DNA of 64,000 nucleotides from Plenodomus lindquistii (Eukaryota; Ascomycota; Dothideomycetes; Pleosporales; Leptosphaeriaceae). The notes beneath the pieces are model-generated. The model was given only the letters and a program-made list of their open reading frames with translations, was not told the DNA's origin and did no database searches. Positions within the stretch are counted from its first letter, which is position 1. Each line of letters opens with the position of its first letter. Location: assembly GCA_025504975.1 (NCBI GenBank), contig JANUWI010000005.1, positions 2,232,001-2,296,000 of the forward strand, read 5' to 3'. Of this stretch, positions 33,186 through 44,572 are shown piece after piece. The position numbers and the translations under genes were made by a program.

Positions 33186-34735
33186 TGAACGCAGATAGCT
33201 CAGTGTTCACGAACAACGTTGTTCTGATCGACGCAGCCACGTTTATTCCCGTTGCGTAATATTGCCAAACTCTTGTCAAGGGTAGCCGATGTGCCCAGAA
33301 TGGCGGACGTTGGTGCATGAGGGGCAACCTCACGATAGCACCAGTGTATGCTAGTGAAGAACGAATCACAAGCTGCATGCATGGCGCCTTGCCACCTGCA
33401 TGTCGGCATAGAAGCCATGGTGTTGTGCGGCCGCATGACAGGGTCATTGGAGGCGTCCCTGGATCTTGGCGGGATTACTCAACCACCCAGGCGTTTGCAG
33501 CGGATATGTACTGTTAGAGTACATGACGACAAAACATCAAGGCAACGGGCCGAACATAGCCTCAAGACGTCGTACCATGGAGGATGTGAGTGGATTTTGT
33601 GCCTCCCCAAGTCTCTCGTCGTGGTGCTTGTCCAGGTCGTCGTGTCACCACGCAGCGGACCTTGAGGCGGTGTTGCAAAGGTCAGGCGTTGCGCTTCATC
33701 AGCGATGGCAGGTCGTGGGGCATGAATCGTCCCGCTTGAGCTTGCCTCTGTTGAGGCTGGTGACCGTAGCCGATGTCGCCGGAGTTGCTGAGCCTGCATC
33801 CACTTGATTCGGTCATTCCCGCTGTCCGTGCTGCCGTGCGCGGAAATGGACTGCCAATAAACAAGGCTGCTCCTTTATCATTCGACGTCCCTTCGCGCCA
33901 TCAATCTTGTCACAGGCCCGGCTTTGACCCAGCGACTCGGTCGGCCGTGTACGGTGTCATCTCAGACACCAACGAGGACCAGCATCGCCCCACGTCGTGG
34001 GCTTTGGCATGTGAAGTTGGTTGGCACCATGCCTTAGCATAGCAGTCGTATCTGCCATCAACTCAAATATGTCACGTCTAGACTAATCTAGTGCATCAGC
34101 CATGCATTGCCATGGACTCATGGAAGCTAAGCAATGGCACGCCATTTTGTTGCAACACTAGTCCCCACGTGTTGCTGTTGGCTAGGCCCCAAGCAGGCAG
34201 ATTTGAGGCGGTGAAGTCAACACCCAGAGCCGCCCACCCTTCCGCGTTGCATTCGTCAAAGATCGTGCATGTTCCGTGCGTCTTCAGCATGCTGGCATGG
34301 TCTGGGCCAACCCGGGGCCAAGATCTACAATTCCGCAGTCTGCTCCCAATGTATTGGCCTAGGCTTAGTTTCCTCCTGCAACTGACCGTGTCGGTTGATT
34401 TCTTAGTAGTGCGGGTCCAGCATCATTTGACAAGTGCCGCCAGATAGGCGGCGCACAACCTCTTTGTAGTCGGAGCTCCCCTCCCTTTTCATTCTTCTGC
34501 ACCTGTTCCTCGCGAACAGAGACTTTGTACTCATTTCGGCCTTCGCACTGGTTGCTGGTAAGTTTCCTTCCCCCCCTATGGTGGGCTACCTGGTAGCCGC
34601 CTCATCGCATCGAGCAAGCATTGACAAGTGACTAGACGGTGCCGAAATAAGTACATCTTATACCCAACCACTTTACAGAAATTCACTTCTACGTCACGGC
34701 CGTCACTGAAACCGATCTTTTATGGATCGACGATC
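33186..34735. other. Intergenic, nothing recognised
   Basis: About 1.55 kb with many short overlapping frames on both strands and no family-like protein. A potential donor GTAAGT at 34558 could end a non-coding 5' exon of the following gene. Confidence 0.45.
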
Positions 34736-35650
34736 ATGATTCGAAAGGATAGCGGATTTGTTGATGCCCACGCCTCAAAGTCATGTACCGAAGACTCATC
34801 TACGGTTCAAGCGAATAACACCACACCCACTTCTCGTCGCAAACACCACAAAGTCCCCACCGACTCGCTTCCTTGGCCAAAATCCACAGATATGGAACCT
34901 GAACGCCCCTCATCGGAACGACGGTCACGGCCACGATGTCAGGCATCGACCGCTTCTTCTGGAAAGTCCACCAACAAGTCCAAGAGTCGTGGCTACAGCT
35001 CCAAACCATCGTCACGACGCACATCATGCACCATAGTCGATCCCTCAAGACCAGCCCGCCACTACAGGATACAAAGCTCACAGTCCGGACCTGTTTCAAC
35101 CGGCCAAGACATCGACGACGTCCTCGCACTCCACTTTCGATCCTGCAGTCTATTCACCAACCCATCCTACCACTCGAACTCCGCACTACCCAGCCCGACA
35201 CTCTCCCAGCGACCAAGCTCACAACATCAACCAAGCGGCCCATCACGCTACAGCATCGACGAGATGCGCGCGCACCAAGCCCCCGTCCTCCCCGAGCAAA
35301 CCGAGGACACCATCCCCCCCGCAGAAAAGACAAACATAACCATGCACTGGACATCGCCCTGCAGTCGCAAACGCGAGTACGAGAGAATCGACAAAGCGAA
35401 CAGCGGCCTCCGCGGACTCTTCCGCAAAGCCCTGCCCCGGAGTATATCGGGTCCGCAAGAAAAGTTCTACGAAAAGGACCAGTCTGACGCTGGTTCGGTC
35501 CGACGATACAGACTGGGCGATGTCGACGATGATAGCAACGCCGCTGCTGCTGCTGCTGCTACGGAGAAATTGCCTGCGCGACATCAGGCCCGGGGCCTCG
35601 AGCGACCGGCTACGAGTAACTCGCGAAAGACTAGCTGGGGATGTTTCTGA
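34736..35650 (+). CDS. Hypothetical disordered S/R/P-rich protein
   Basis: One open frame, 304 residues from the first in-frame ATG at 34736. The composition is strongly S/T/R/P/Q-rich, with a basic middle part (KSTNKSKSRGYSSKPSSRR) and an eight-Ala run near the C-terminus just before a basic tail. One short ordered-looking segment is SGLRGLFRKALPRSISG. No domain is recognised. It resembles fungus-specific proteins found near signalling or cell-wall genes, but no role can be given. The reading frame is long for this composition, which supports coding. Confidence 0.55.
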   Translation: MIRKDSGFVDAHASKSCTEDSSTVQANNTTPTSRRKHHKVPTDSLPWPKSTDMEPERPSSERRSRPRCQASTASSGKSTNKSKSRGYSSKPSSRRTSCTIVDPSRPARHYRIQSSQSGPVSTGQDIDDVLALHFRSCSLFTNPSYHSNSALPSPTLSQRPSSQHQPSGPSRYSIDEMRAHQAPVLPEQTEDTIPPAEKTNITMHWTSPCSRKREYERIDKANSGLRGLFRKALPRSISGPQEKFYEKDQSDAGSVRRYRLGDVDDDSNAAAAAAATEKLPARHQARGLERPATSNSRKTSWGCF

Positions 35651-36291
35651 ATCGACTGTCCTTTGGCAGAACAGGGGAACAGCATGACACACATACACAC
35701 GACAAACAGACAGACAGACAGACAGACAACCATTTGCATGATTTGCGCGGCATTTGTTTATTTTAACGAAAGGCGTTTGCAACGATACCCACGGCCTTGA
35801 GCGCCCTGCTTTTGCTGTTTTACTGAGATTTTGTTAAAGCGGCATTTGCAGCATAGCTACTCCTCATTACATATACACACACATATACACATACATGTAT
35901 ATATATTCACGAAGCGGGTGTTGTGGGCGAACATTATATATCCTCTGATTATCTAGTGCGATTTTTTTTGTTTGTTTAATAGATGAAGATTCGGCAGACA
36001 GCGCGATGGAATGATGGCGTGCGCTACACCATTTACTCTTAGAAACGATACAATGCATTCAAGCCTCTACTTTGCGCTCTTGGAAATATACTTTGTTTTC
36101 GTATCATGGCTGTTCGTGACCTGGCATGCTTACTGTGTGTTCGGTGGCTTGTTATGTACATCATGCTTAAAAACAACAGGGCATATATATAAGCCTTCAC
36201 CTCAGTGTATGCAAAAACAGAAAAATATAGAATTCATAACCATCTCCCCTTGCCATGAAACCAACCTAAACCCCCCCCTCCCCTTCTACGA
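35651..36291. other. Intergenic with microsatellite
   Basis: 3' flanks of two convergent genes. It contains a CAGA repeat and a TA/CA-rich stretch (35870-35910). No gene. Confidence 0.5.
35702..35729 (+). repeat. (CAGA)n microsatellite
   Basis: Six to seven tandem copies of the tetranucleotide CAGA. Confidence 0.8.
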
Positions 36292-36690
36292 CTACAACTT
36301 CGCCTCCTCCTTCAAACTCCCCACCTTAAGCTTCGGCGCATACTTCTTCAGTACACTTTCATTGTGATACTAAAACACAGACACATTGCGTTAGCACACA
36401 TCCCCATTAGCAACATCGTCAAACCCTCGCCCCACAACTCAATCCAAGTCCCGTATACCATACACGCACCCCCTTTCACCATGCATGAAGAATGGAAATC
36501 AATCCCAACATACCTTCCAAAACTGCTTACTCGCATCCTTCCCCCCCACTCTCTTCAGTATCTTCGCGCCGCCAGGGTGCTCCTCGACAAAGGAATCAAG
36601 CTTGTATACGTTCTTGTCGATAATAATGTAGAGGCCTTTTTCGACGGTGTTGTGTTCTGCGACTTGTTTTGCGGTGAAGGATTCGGACAT
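36292..36690 (-). CDS. Small soluble cytochrome b5
   Basis: Exons 36690-36514 and 36369-36292 encode 84 residues. The 144-nt intron (GTATGT donor, TTTTAG acceptor) joins KQFWK to YHNESVLKKY. It is a heme-binding cytochrome b5 fold: the first axial His is in EEHPGG and the second in YHNES. It lacks the C-terminal membrane anchor of microsomal cytochrome b5, so it is a free, cytosolic electron carrier or a redox partner of unknown acceptor. This short form is known in Pezizomycotina. The 5' flank carries a TATGG repeat about 95 nt before the ATG. Confidence 0.9.
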
Positions 36691-37359
36691 TGTTGTTGTT
36701 GGTTTCGCGGGAATGCGGTGGATATTACGGTCGGTCGGGTTGGGGATTGGGGGCGCGTGAGTGGATGGATGGATCGCGTGATTGGTATGGTATGGTATGG
36801 TATGGTGTATGTGTGGGATTGGATGTTGCAAGAGAAGGAAGTGTGTATGTGTGTGTTAAGGCGCAGGAGAAACGGAAGCAATGAGGTTGTTTTTTGTTTT
36901 TCGCGAGAGACGAAATGGGGGGAAAATATGGGGTAAAGATGGGATGGTTGTTGTGGAGTGCTCGGCCGGCTGCTGTGGTGGTGGAGGTGGAGGATGCGGC
37001 GAGTTAGGTACCGGTAGAGTTGCCGAGGTATGAATCGTCGTGATTAGCTTTCACAGCCGTCAGCGGGATATGCAGGGGTGGTGATTGGACGGTGCTATGG
37101 GCTTGTCGGTGCGTGTCGAGTCGGCAGCCAGCGTGTGAGTATTTGGTGGACATGTTTACTTTTATGTCTGGTTTATTTTGGGTGTTCTGGGTTCTAAGGC
37201 TGTGGCTGCGGGTGTTCTTGGTTTGTTGGTGTGCATCGGGGTGGATGTCGACACTGCCTTGGAAGTCTGCAAAATGGAATGGAATGGCAAAGGGCATGTT
37301 ATAGACACGCGTGATTACGAGATGGCGCTGGTACATACGGTAAGTCTTCACCTCTCTCC
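36691..37359. other. Promoter region of cytochrome b5 with microsatellite
   Basis: Upstream flank of the cytochrome b5 gene and 3' flank of the next gene. It includes the TATGG repeat at 36785-36806 and G/T-rich sequence; no further gene was recognised. Confidence 0.45.
36785..36806 (+). repeat. (GGTAT)n microsatellite
   Basis: Four tandem pentanucleotide units in the cytochrome b5 upstream region. Confidence 0.75.
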
Positions 37360-37875
37360 TCATGCGCACATCCCAACCTCCAACACCCGATCCCCCCTAC
37401 ACACGCGTTTCCTCGCAGGCCCTTCACCCCCTTCCCTCAACACTTCACTATCCATCTTCCTCCCCGTACTCTCCATCCCCCCACCCCACCCCTCCTCCTC
37501 ACTACTCCCACCCTCACTCCCAGAACTATCACACCACTCATCCTCCCCATCTTCCTCGCCCCCACTACCACCCCTAGCCCCATCCCCATCCTCATCTCCA
37601 AACCCTCCGTCTTCCCTGGTGTCTTCTCCTTCCTTCTTCTTCTCGGTCCGCACAGGAGGTACACTCAAACTCCCCTTCCGTTCACACACCGCACACAACC
37701 CCACCCCTACTCCAGCGCTCGGCACTGTACTTCCCCGCCGCCTTTTCATGCGCTGCGGACATGTACTCGGTTCGAAGCCGTGGAGTGCGGCGTGTGCGCA
37801 GCGCGAGTAGCGTATGTGTTGAGGGTGGTGGTGGTGGGCACAGTTGGGGGGATGGGCGAGGTGGGAGTAGCACAT
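37360..37875 (-). CDS. Hypothetical acidic Cys-containing protein
   Basis: Open frame of 171 residues from the ATG at 37875 (MCYSHLAHPP). The N-terminal half is rich in Cys and His (CAHHHHPQHIRYSRCAHAAL, then STCPQR and CAVCERK), a spacing that could bind metal. The C-terminal half is very acidic and G/S/E-rich, followed by a basic tail. Similar small fungal proteins with a Cys-x2-Cys after a histidine-rich start exist, but I cannot name a family. The opposite strand is open over the same stretch because of low complexity; the minus frame is preferred for its Cys/His pattern and upstream start. Could be spurious. Confidence 0.45.
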   Translation of the reverse strand: MCYSHLAHPPNCAHHHHPQHIRYSRCAHAALHGFEPSTCPQRMKRRRGSTVPSAGVGVGLCAVCERKGSLSVPPVRTEKKKEGEDTREDGGFGDEDGDGARGGSGGEEDGEDEWCDSSGSEGGSSEEEGWGGGMESTGRKMDSEVLREGGEGPARKRVCRGDRVLEVGMCA

Positions 37876-39023
37876 GCTGGCTCTTTGTGTAGGTCCCAAG
37901 CCTGAGATGTTTTTGGGGGGGAGAAGGGGAGTTTGGGGATGGGGTGTGGTGTGGTGTGAGTGAGCGTTTTTTTTTTCTTTCTTTTTTTCTAGAGGGAGGG
38001 ATGAAGTGGGTGGGTAATTGGGTGGGTAAGTGGGTGCTGGATTGATCACCAAGTCGCCGTTTTCAAGAGGTTTTTGAACACTGTTCAGGTGGAAATATCA
38101 CGCGTCGTGCGCGGTGCAGGCTGTTCAGGTGGTGTTTGCTCCGTGCGTCGTTTTGTCCTGGCATCTCAGAGCTTTCTGTGGCTGTGGGGTGAGGAGATAT
38201 ATACACGTCTCTTATGGGTATGCGGTGTGTGGTGATGGGTTGGTTGTGTCGCGGCTTGATGTGACATGTTTGGGAGGGAGAAACTTGCGCCGATTGTCGT
38301 TGATGGATACCCAGAGGCGAGACGAGACAAGACAAGAAAAGACAAAAAATTTGTGTGTGTAGGTTCTTTGATTCAGGCGCTTGAGGGGCGTTTTTGAGAT
38401 GGTAAAGTAAAACATTGCGAGAGGATGATGTCTTGTCTTGTCTTCTGATCTGACGCTATTGTGCGTGTTGTTTTGGATTGTCTTAGGATTATGGTGTGAG
38501 AGAGGTAGAAGAGAGAGAGAGCGCGCGCGCGAAAGTGGACTTTTGAGGGGTTCGAAATAAATTTGTTTTTTCGCTGAGGAAAGCAGATGTCGGTTCGTTA
38601 AAGGTACAATGCGGTAGCGGTTTGATGTTAGCAATGTACTGTGGGAATGAGGGGACGGATGTTCACGAACAAAAGTTACGAAGAATAGATGAAGAATTGC
38701 CCATACGCCTATCGAAGCCGCACACCAATGAATGAATAAAAGTGAGACTAACAAAATTGACCCATCCATCGTCTTTGACTATCCATCCATCCATCCATTA
38801 GCGAAGGGGGGGTATACAAAAAAAGCCATGCATAAGTGGAGTGCCAGAATGATCAAATCGATCAATCAAATCGATCAATCAACTCAGACTAACCTCCTAA
38901 TCATACCCTCGTTTTCTTCATACACATCATACAAACAACATGTCCGATTCCGGTATCCGTATCCAACACTCCACTCCACTTCCAACCACTATCCCTCATC
39001 CATCACCTCAAGAAATGACAATT
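37876..39023. other. Intergenic, simple-sequence-rich
   Basis: About 1.15 kb. It contains a T/C-rich run (37966-37992), a GA/GC dinucleotide run (38511-38531), CCAT repeats (about 38782-38799) and a repeated GATCAATCAAATC motif (about 38858-38882). No gene is recognised. Confidence 0.5.
38511..38531 (+). repeat. (GA)5(GC)5 dinucleotide tract
   Basis: Five GA units run directly into five GC units; the alternating purine-pyrimidine GC part can adopt Z-DNA. Confidence 0.75.
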
Positions 39024-41043
39024 CTACTGCGCACCCCCATCCTGCTGTTGCTGCGGCGGCGGCGGCGCCGCCTGTCCAAAAAGCCCGCCAAACCAACTCG
39101 CTCGGTTCGCTGCCTTGCGCGCCTTGACCGCCTCCTCTTCATTCTGCACCAGACGCAACGGCCTCATACCCTTGCCCGTCATGGGTCCACTGCCCGTCTC
39201 ACTGCGCTCCAGGCGACGCGGCGGACTCGGTGTATCGACGTGGCTTGCCGACGAGGAAATGGTGCTGCTGTCTACTTCCTTATCTTCGGGAATGGGGCCC
39301 TGGCCTGACGGCGCGCGGGAGGCTGGGTTGCTAACGCCGTTTGGACCTGCGACGGGGAGCCCGAAGAACGAGTTTCGCGGGGAGACGATGCCGGGGGATT
39401 GTGGGTTTGGCGAGGTGGCGCTGGGGGCGCGGTACATGTTGTTTACTATGCCTGCAGCGCCGATTTCAGAGGTCGAGCGTCGGTGCGAGTGGGTGCCGCT
39501 TGGTTGGCGGCCCGAGGTTGTGCGCGAGAGGGGGATGCTGGGGGCGGTGGCGGGGTCTTCGTGGGCGGATTGCTGGTTGGTGTTGGGGTTGGGAAGGGGA
39601 GGGGGGCCCATCATGCTTAGGGGTCGGGGCTTGTTGCGGGTGCCGCCCACGACGGACTTTGCGCGCTGGAGGAAGCCTTGGGGTTGTTCGCTTTCGGACG
39701 GGGGAGGGGGTGGAAGCTCCTTGTTCTTGTCGGGGCCGCTGGGGCTGTCGGCGTCGCCATCGTTGCCTAGGACTGATTCGAAGCCTTGGTAGGTGAGCAG
39801 GCGGCCGATGATCTTGTTGATGTAGAGTGTGAGAGCCTTGTTCTGCTCTCGCATGCTGTTGACTTCGCCCTCGAGTCTGCGAACAACTTCGACGTCGGCC
39901 TCGGCCACTGACTGCAGCTCGTCGGCCAGGCTGGTGGATGGGCCATTGCGTGACGGGGCGCGCTCTTCGGCCTGCGAAGACTCTCGCAGGAACTCGCCGC
40001 GGCTGAGATCGCCGTTCAGCGTCTTCTCGCCCAACAGCAGCTGGAAGCTCTCGTTGTCTTCCATCAGTCGGGCGTTGGTCATGCGCGTCTCGAGCAGCTG
40101 CTTTTCCAGCTCACGCAGCCGGCCACCGCCAGCACTCTCTGCTTCGAGGACCTTGACCTGGTATTCTGCCAGCTCCAGACGGAGGTCTTCGATGATCTTG
40201 TCCTTTTGGTTGATGAGCTTGGAGTTGTTGCGTGAGTTGCTGCGCTGGATGGACGAGGGCGGGGCAAAGTTTTCGAGGTTCTGCGACGAGTTTGAGCGCG
40301 AGGGGTTGTTGCGGAAGCTTGCTGTGAGGCCTGTCAGTACCAATGCATGTGTGACTGATAACGAGGGTGGTTTGGCACTTACACGTCCGCGACACCTGTG
40401 GCTCCTCGTCCTCGGACAGATGCACGTTCTTGGTGGCCATGGTCTCTTTCAGACGCTGAATGGTGTTTTGCAGTTCTTCTTCTCTGGCCTGAGTCTCCTC
40501 CTTCTCCTTCATGACCTGCGTATGCTCGGCCTCGTAGATGCCCTCGAGCTCGCGGTGCTGGCGGGTGAGTTCACGCTTCACGTTCTCCAGCGACTCGACT
40601 TTTTCCTCCTCCTCGTGTGCGCGCTCTTCTAGCTTGGCTTGCTCGGCGAGGGACTCGTCCAGGCGGGCATTGAGCACCTCGACCAGCTTCTGGCGCTCTT
40701 CGGCCTCGGTCTCTGCCTTTTGCAGGCGGTCCTTGAGGTCCTGGAGGTAGGCGGCCTGCTCGTCGCGGGCGTCGTCGTCGGTGGTGTCGGCGGGCGAGGA
40801 GCTGCTGAGGCTCGAGGCGGCGGCAGGCCTCTTTGCGGCCGCACGAGCAGAGACGGGGGCGCCATTGGCGGCGGAGCGGACAGAGCGCGTCCTAGCCACT
40901 CCGCCCGTGCCGTTGGCGGCGGGCATGGACGGTTTTGCGGGGATGCGGTTGGCGGCCGCAGGCGACGCAGAGGCGGGCTTGGAGGCGGGCTCTCGCCGGG
41001 GCGTGCCTGACGAGGCGGGTTTGGTTGCTGTTGCGGCGGCCAT
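39024..41043 (-). CDS. Coiled-coil protein with disordered ends
   Basis: Exons 41043-40383 and 40321-39024 give 652 residues. The 61-nt intron (GTAAGT donor, CACAG acceptor) joins EEPQVSRT to SSFRNNPSR. The first 90 residues are A/P/S-rich. Long heptad coiled coils follow (about 92-210, 255-325 and 360-400), the last ending in NKALTLYINKIIGRLL, which seems a conserved motif of this fungal family. The C-terminal 230 residues are P/S-rich and end in PPPPQQQQ. Fungal relatives are often annotated loosely as M-protein repeat proteins; a cytoskeletal or scaffold role would be a guess. Start is the ATG before AAATATKPASS. Confidence 0.82.
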
Positions 41044-42134
41044 TGTGTGCAGACGGGCCTGGTGGTGTCGTCGAGTGTGTGGTTGGGGGGAGCTCTAGAA
41101 CAAAGCCCAGGCGCGCGGTGGTGCGAAGACGGTGCGCTGAATGCGGCGGCACGCACAGTGGCTCCGATGCGGTTTCGGGGGCGTGGTGCAATGAGCGGTG
41201 ATGCGCCCGGCAGTGCTAGCTAGTCGCGATGGTCCTAGGCCGTGCTGCTTGCGGCAGGCCTGCAGTCCTACACGAGATGCAGACACTGTAGCAATCGGGC
41301 GAGGGGGGGCGTCGAGCGTGTGCTGATGGCTGGCGTGAGACTTTGATTGTAGACAGCAAGTCCAGTGCAGTACAGTACAGTACACGTGACGGCCACGCAG
41401 CGAGTCTACGTAGGCAAAAGGAGTCGAGTGAGGGTGCAGCGTTAGAGTCGTGTATGCACGGCCACGTCCCTGTCGCTCTCACATGCCGTAGGCCGGGAAA
41501 CCAAGTCCATTTCTCCAGTTCTAATTTCACAAACGCCTCAGGGGCCAGCAGAATCCTGGCCTGATGAAGTAATCGCTGCACTGCAATCAACATCTGACAT
41601 GACGCCTATTTCAGGACACATTACATGCTCGGATATACTGCATGACACCCGCAGTCTCACAGCATGCGCACGCGCGACCGTGTGTGGCTGCCATTTCAAC
41701 ACGTGCTCCATGCGCCTTCCATGTTGCGCAACTCGCTCGCGGGAGCACGTGCTCCATACCCGTCTCACGTATACCCACCACCACGCCTTGCTCATGTACA
41801 TTCATATTTCACAGGCGAAAAAACATGGTGTCTGTCTTTACACGATTTGCAACACAACAGCATTGACACGAGCTCTAAAAATCATGTACCGTCGTGGAAT
41901 GAAGCCGTTATCCCTCACACACAAATCCACTCAATTCGATATTCTTATCAGCAGCAATAGTTGTGCTATCTTTCGCCGTACCCAAGTCTCCAGAATAAAC
42001 AGACCATACTACCGGTATACCTAGGTATCCTGATCCCTAAGACTTCCATTACACGACTATGTACAACTGTAATTACAAACCCTATTCAAAACACTGAATG
42101 TAAACAATCCCCCAACAACCTACTCTACCCTACT
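41044..42134. other. Intergenic, nothing recognised
   Basis: About 1.1 kb: promoter of the coiled-coil gene and 3' flank of the catalase gene. A small AGTAC repeat lies near 41367-41385. Only shadow frames occur. Confidence 0.5.
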
Positions 42135-44572
42135 CTACTCGTCCAACGGGTAACGATCAAGGAACTTGAACGTGCGAAGTCCCTCAGCCAGACTCTCAGC
42201 AAGTGCAGCCGCATCGCTCGCGGCAAAGACACCAGGTGTGTCGACCTCGATACCTGCAGTTTGGAATGCAGCACTGCTGGAACCAACAGCGCCGATAGGC
42301 TTGCCCCAATTGTATCCGTCCTGGAGAATGTGGAGTGGGCGGCCAGGGGGGAAGAGAGTGGAGCGTGCAGTCGTGGTGGTGTTGCCGTAAGGCGCTGCCG
42401 TGGAGTTTGAGTTTGCAAGATTACCCGGGGCAGCGAAGAGGGCGTCAGCGCTGCTGTCCACGACGACGGCGTCGAATTGGCCGGCGAAAGTGGCGGAGTA
42501 GGTTTGATCGATGCCTTCGCCGAGACGTTCGGCTACGACAGCGAGACCGACGTTGAGCTCTTCGAGTGCGGACTTGAGGGCTGCAGCGGTCTCGCTTGAA
42601 GCAGCGTTTGAAGTGAGGAAGCCAACCTTGAGGCCATCGAGCTTGAGGAGGGTATCGTTGGAGGCACTGACTCCGATCGTCGTGTTGTCGTGGTAGTATG
42701 TGTCATCTGCTTCGGGGGCTGTCATGTCGAGAGCTTCGGCAACGCGGACGGCAACATCGTGGCTGACGCGGTTCAACTGGATCAAAACGTTGTTCTTGAC
42801 GACATCGCTGGTGAGTTGCGCTGTCTCGAAGCGGATAGCATTGACCACGAACTGCTGCTCAACTGGGAGCAGCGAGTTGAAGAAAAGGCGAGGTTGCGAC
42901 CAGACATCGGCAAAGGTTGACGACACAGCGCGAACAAGACGTCCTCCAGTGGAACGGTTTGGCGCAGTGAAGAAGCCGCGGCCTTGGTCCTTGGTGGCCT
43001 GCTTTGGAGAGCCTCCACTGAGTGTGTTTGGAGAGTAAGGGGCGTTGTTAAGAGGGATGTACATTTGGCCTGTTCATTATTAGCCATTTTCCGTTCATGA
43101 ACTGCAAGAAGACTTACCAGCACCGTCGCGCTGGTTGGTATGGACCGGTACGCGAGGTTGGTTGATTGGAAGCTGCTCAAAGTTTGGTCCATTGTGACGG
43201 TTGAGCTGTGTGTCCAAGTAAGAAAAGAGGCGTCCTTGAAGCAGAGGATCCTCTGTGAAGTCAACACCCCTAACAACGTGGCCAACTTGGTACTGCAGTA
43301 TCGTTAGCGCTGAAACTTTCATACAATACTGCACATTCTTACCATGATCTGTTCTACCTCGGAAAAGTAGTTGCGCGGGTTTCGGTTCAAAGTCAGTTTA
43401 CCGAGTGGCGTAAAGGGAACAATGTCCTCGGGAACAATTTTAGTCGCGTCAAGAAGATCGAAGCCCCAGCGAAGCTGATCTTCCTCATCCATAACTTGGG
43501 CCTCGAACTAGTCGTCCTGTTAGTGTCGATAGCTCAGTTGTGTAGTGCCGTTTTACTTACAACCCACTCAGGAAAGAATCCATTCTCAATGCTTTCAAAC
43601 AAGTCTTGACGATGATAGTCTGCAGCCTTTCCGGCGGCAGCCTGCGCTTCTTCCCACAGCAAGGACGCCTTACCCTGCAGAGTCCTGAAGCGAAACTTGA
43701 CAAGCTTGGTCTTGCCCTCATCTGTCACGAAGCGGAAGGTGTGAACGCCCCAACCGTCCATGTGCCTGTAGCTGCGTGGTGTACCATGGCCGCTCATCGC
43801 CCAGAAGAGGGTGTGCATGGAGGAAGGCTGTTGACTGAAGAAGTCCCAAGCACTGTCGTGAGCAGTGGCAGCTTGAGGAATCTCATTGTCCTGCCTAGGC
43901 TTGACGGCGTGAATGAGATCGGGAAATTTGATGGCATCCTGGATGAAAAATACGGGAATGTTGTTTCCAACGATGTCAAAGTTTCCTTCATCCGTGTAGA
44001 AGCGAACAGCGAACCCGTGAACGTCACGAACAGTATCAGCCGATCCGCGACTTCCGGCAACAGTTGAAAATCGGATGAAGACGGGCGTTTCCTTGTCTGG
44101 CGTACCTAGGAAAGAAGCGCCAGTAATGTTGGACCAATCTCCATAAGAGGTGAAGACACCATGAGCTCCGGCACCTCGCGCATGAACGGCTCGCTCCGGG
44201 ACTCGCTCGTGGTCTAGCCGCACTAGTTAGTACGAGTTCAAGACATTGTTTTGCTTTTGACGTACCAAAGTGCATAATCTTCTCACGGAAGATGAAGTCT
44301 TCGAGGAGTGTAGGTCCTCGCTCTCCAGCACTCAGACTCTCTTGGTCTTCGATGGGTCCTCCGAAGTTGTTGGTCAAGAAAGCATCAGTGTCGTTGACCT
44401 CGAATTGACCAAGAAATTCAGCAGTCGATCTTGAAGGGGCAGCCGGGTCGTCATCTCTACGAACTTGACGATGGCTAGCTGGTAATTCGCTGGCATCACC
44501 ACCCATATAAGGGCATGCTGCTTGCGCAACATAGCTGTAGGCTGCGACAGCTGCTAGTACGCTTGATCTCAT
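42135..44572 (-). CDS. catB: Secreted large-subunit catalase
   Basis: Heme catalase that dismutates hydrogen peroxide. Five exons: 44572-44266, 44213-43561, 43507-43343, 43292-43118 and 43069-42135, with four 48-53 nt GT-AG introns, give 744 residues. The N-terminus is a signal peptide (MRSSVLAAVAAYSYVAQA, then AC), so the enzyme is secreted or cell-wall associated, as with Aspergillus CatB. Catalytic His113 lies in AVHARGAGAHG; the Asn region is FDIVGNNIPVFFIQDAIKFPD; the proximal heme ligand Tyr400 lies in RLFSYLDTQ. The extra C-terminal domain (about residues 590-744; KVGFLTSN, FDAVVVDSSAD, GYNWGKPIGAVG) is the DJ-1/glutamine-amidotransferase-like fold that marks large-subunit catalases. 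The length matches the family (about 720-750). The start at MRSS is preferred over an upstream in-frame codon because it begins the signal peptide. Confidence 0.95.

Noticed and set aside
37178..37810. 210-codon plus-strand frame of S/P-rich sequence
   Set aside because: It is the complement of the acidic minus-strand gene; its composition is a direct consequence of the low-complexity opposite strand.
21662..44572. Functional cluster of stress histidine kinase and catalase
   Set aside because: Chk1/Mak-type kinases do control catalase in yeasts, but the two genes are over 12 kb apart with unrelated genes between, so proximity is not evidence of linkage.
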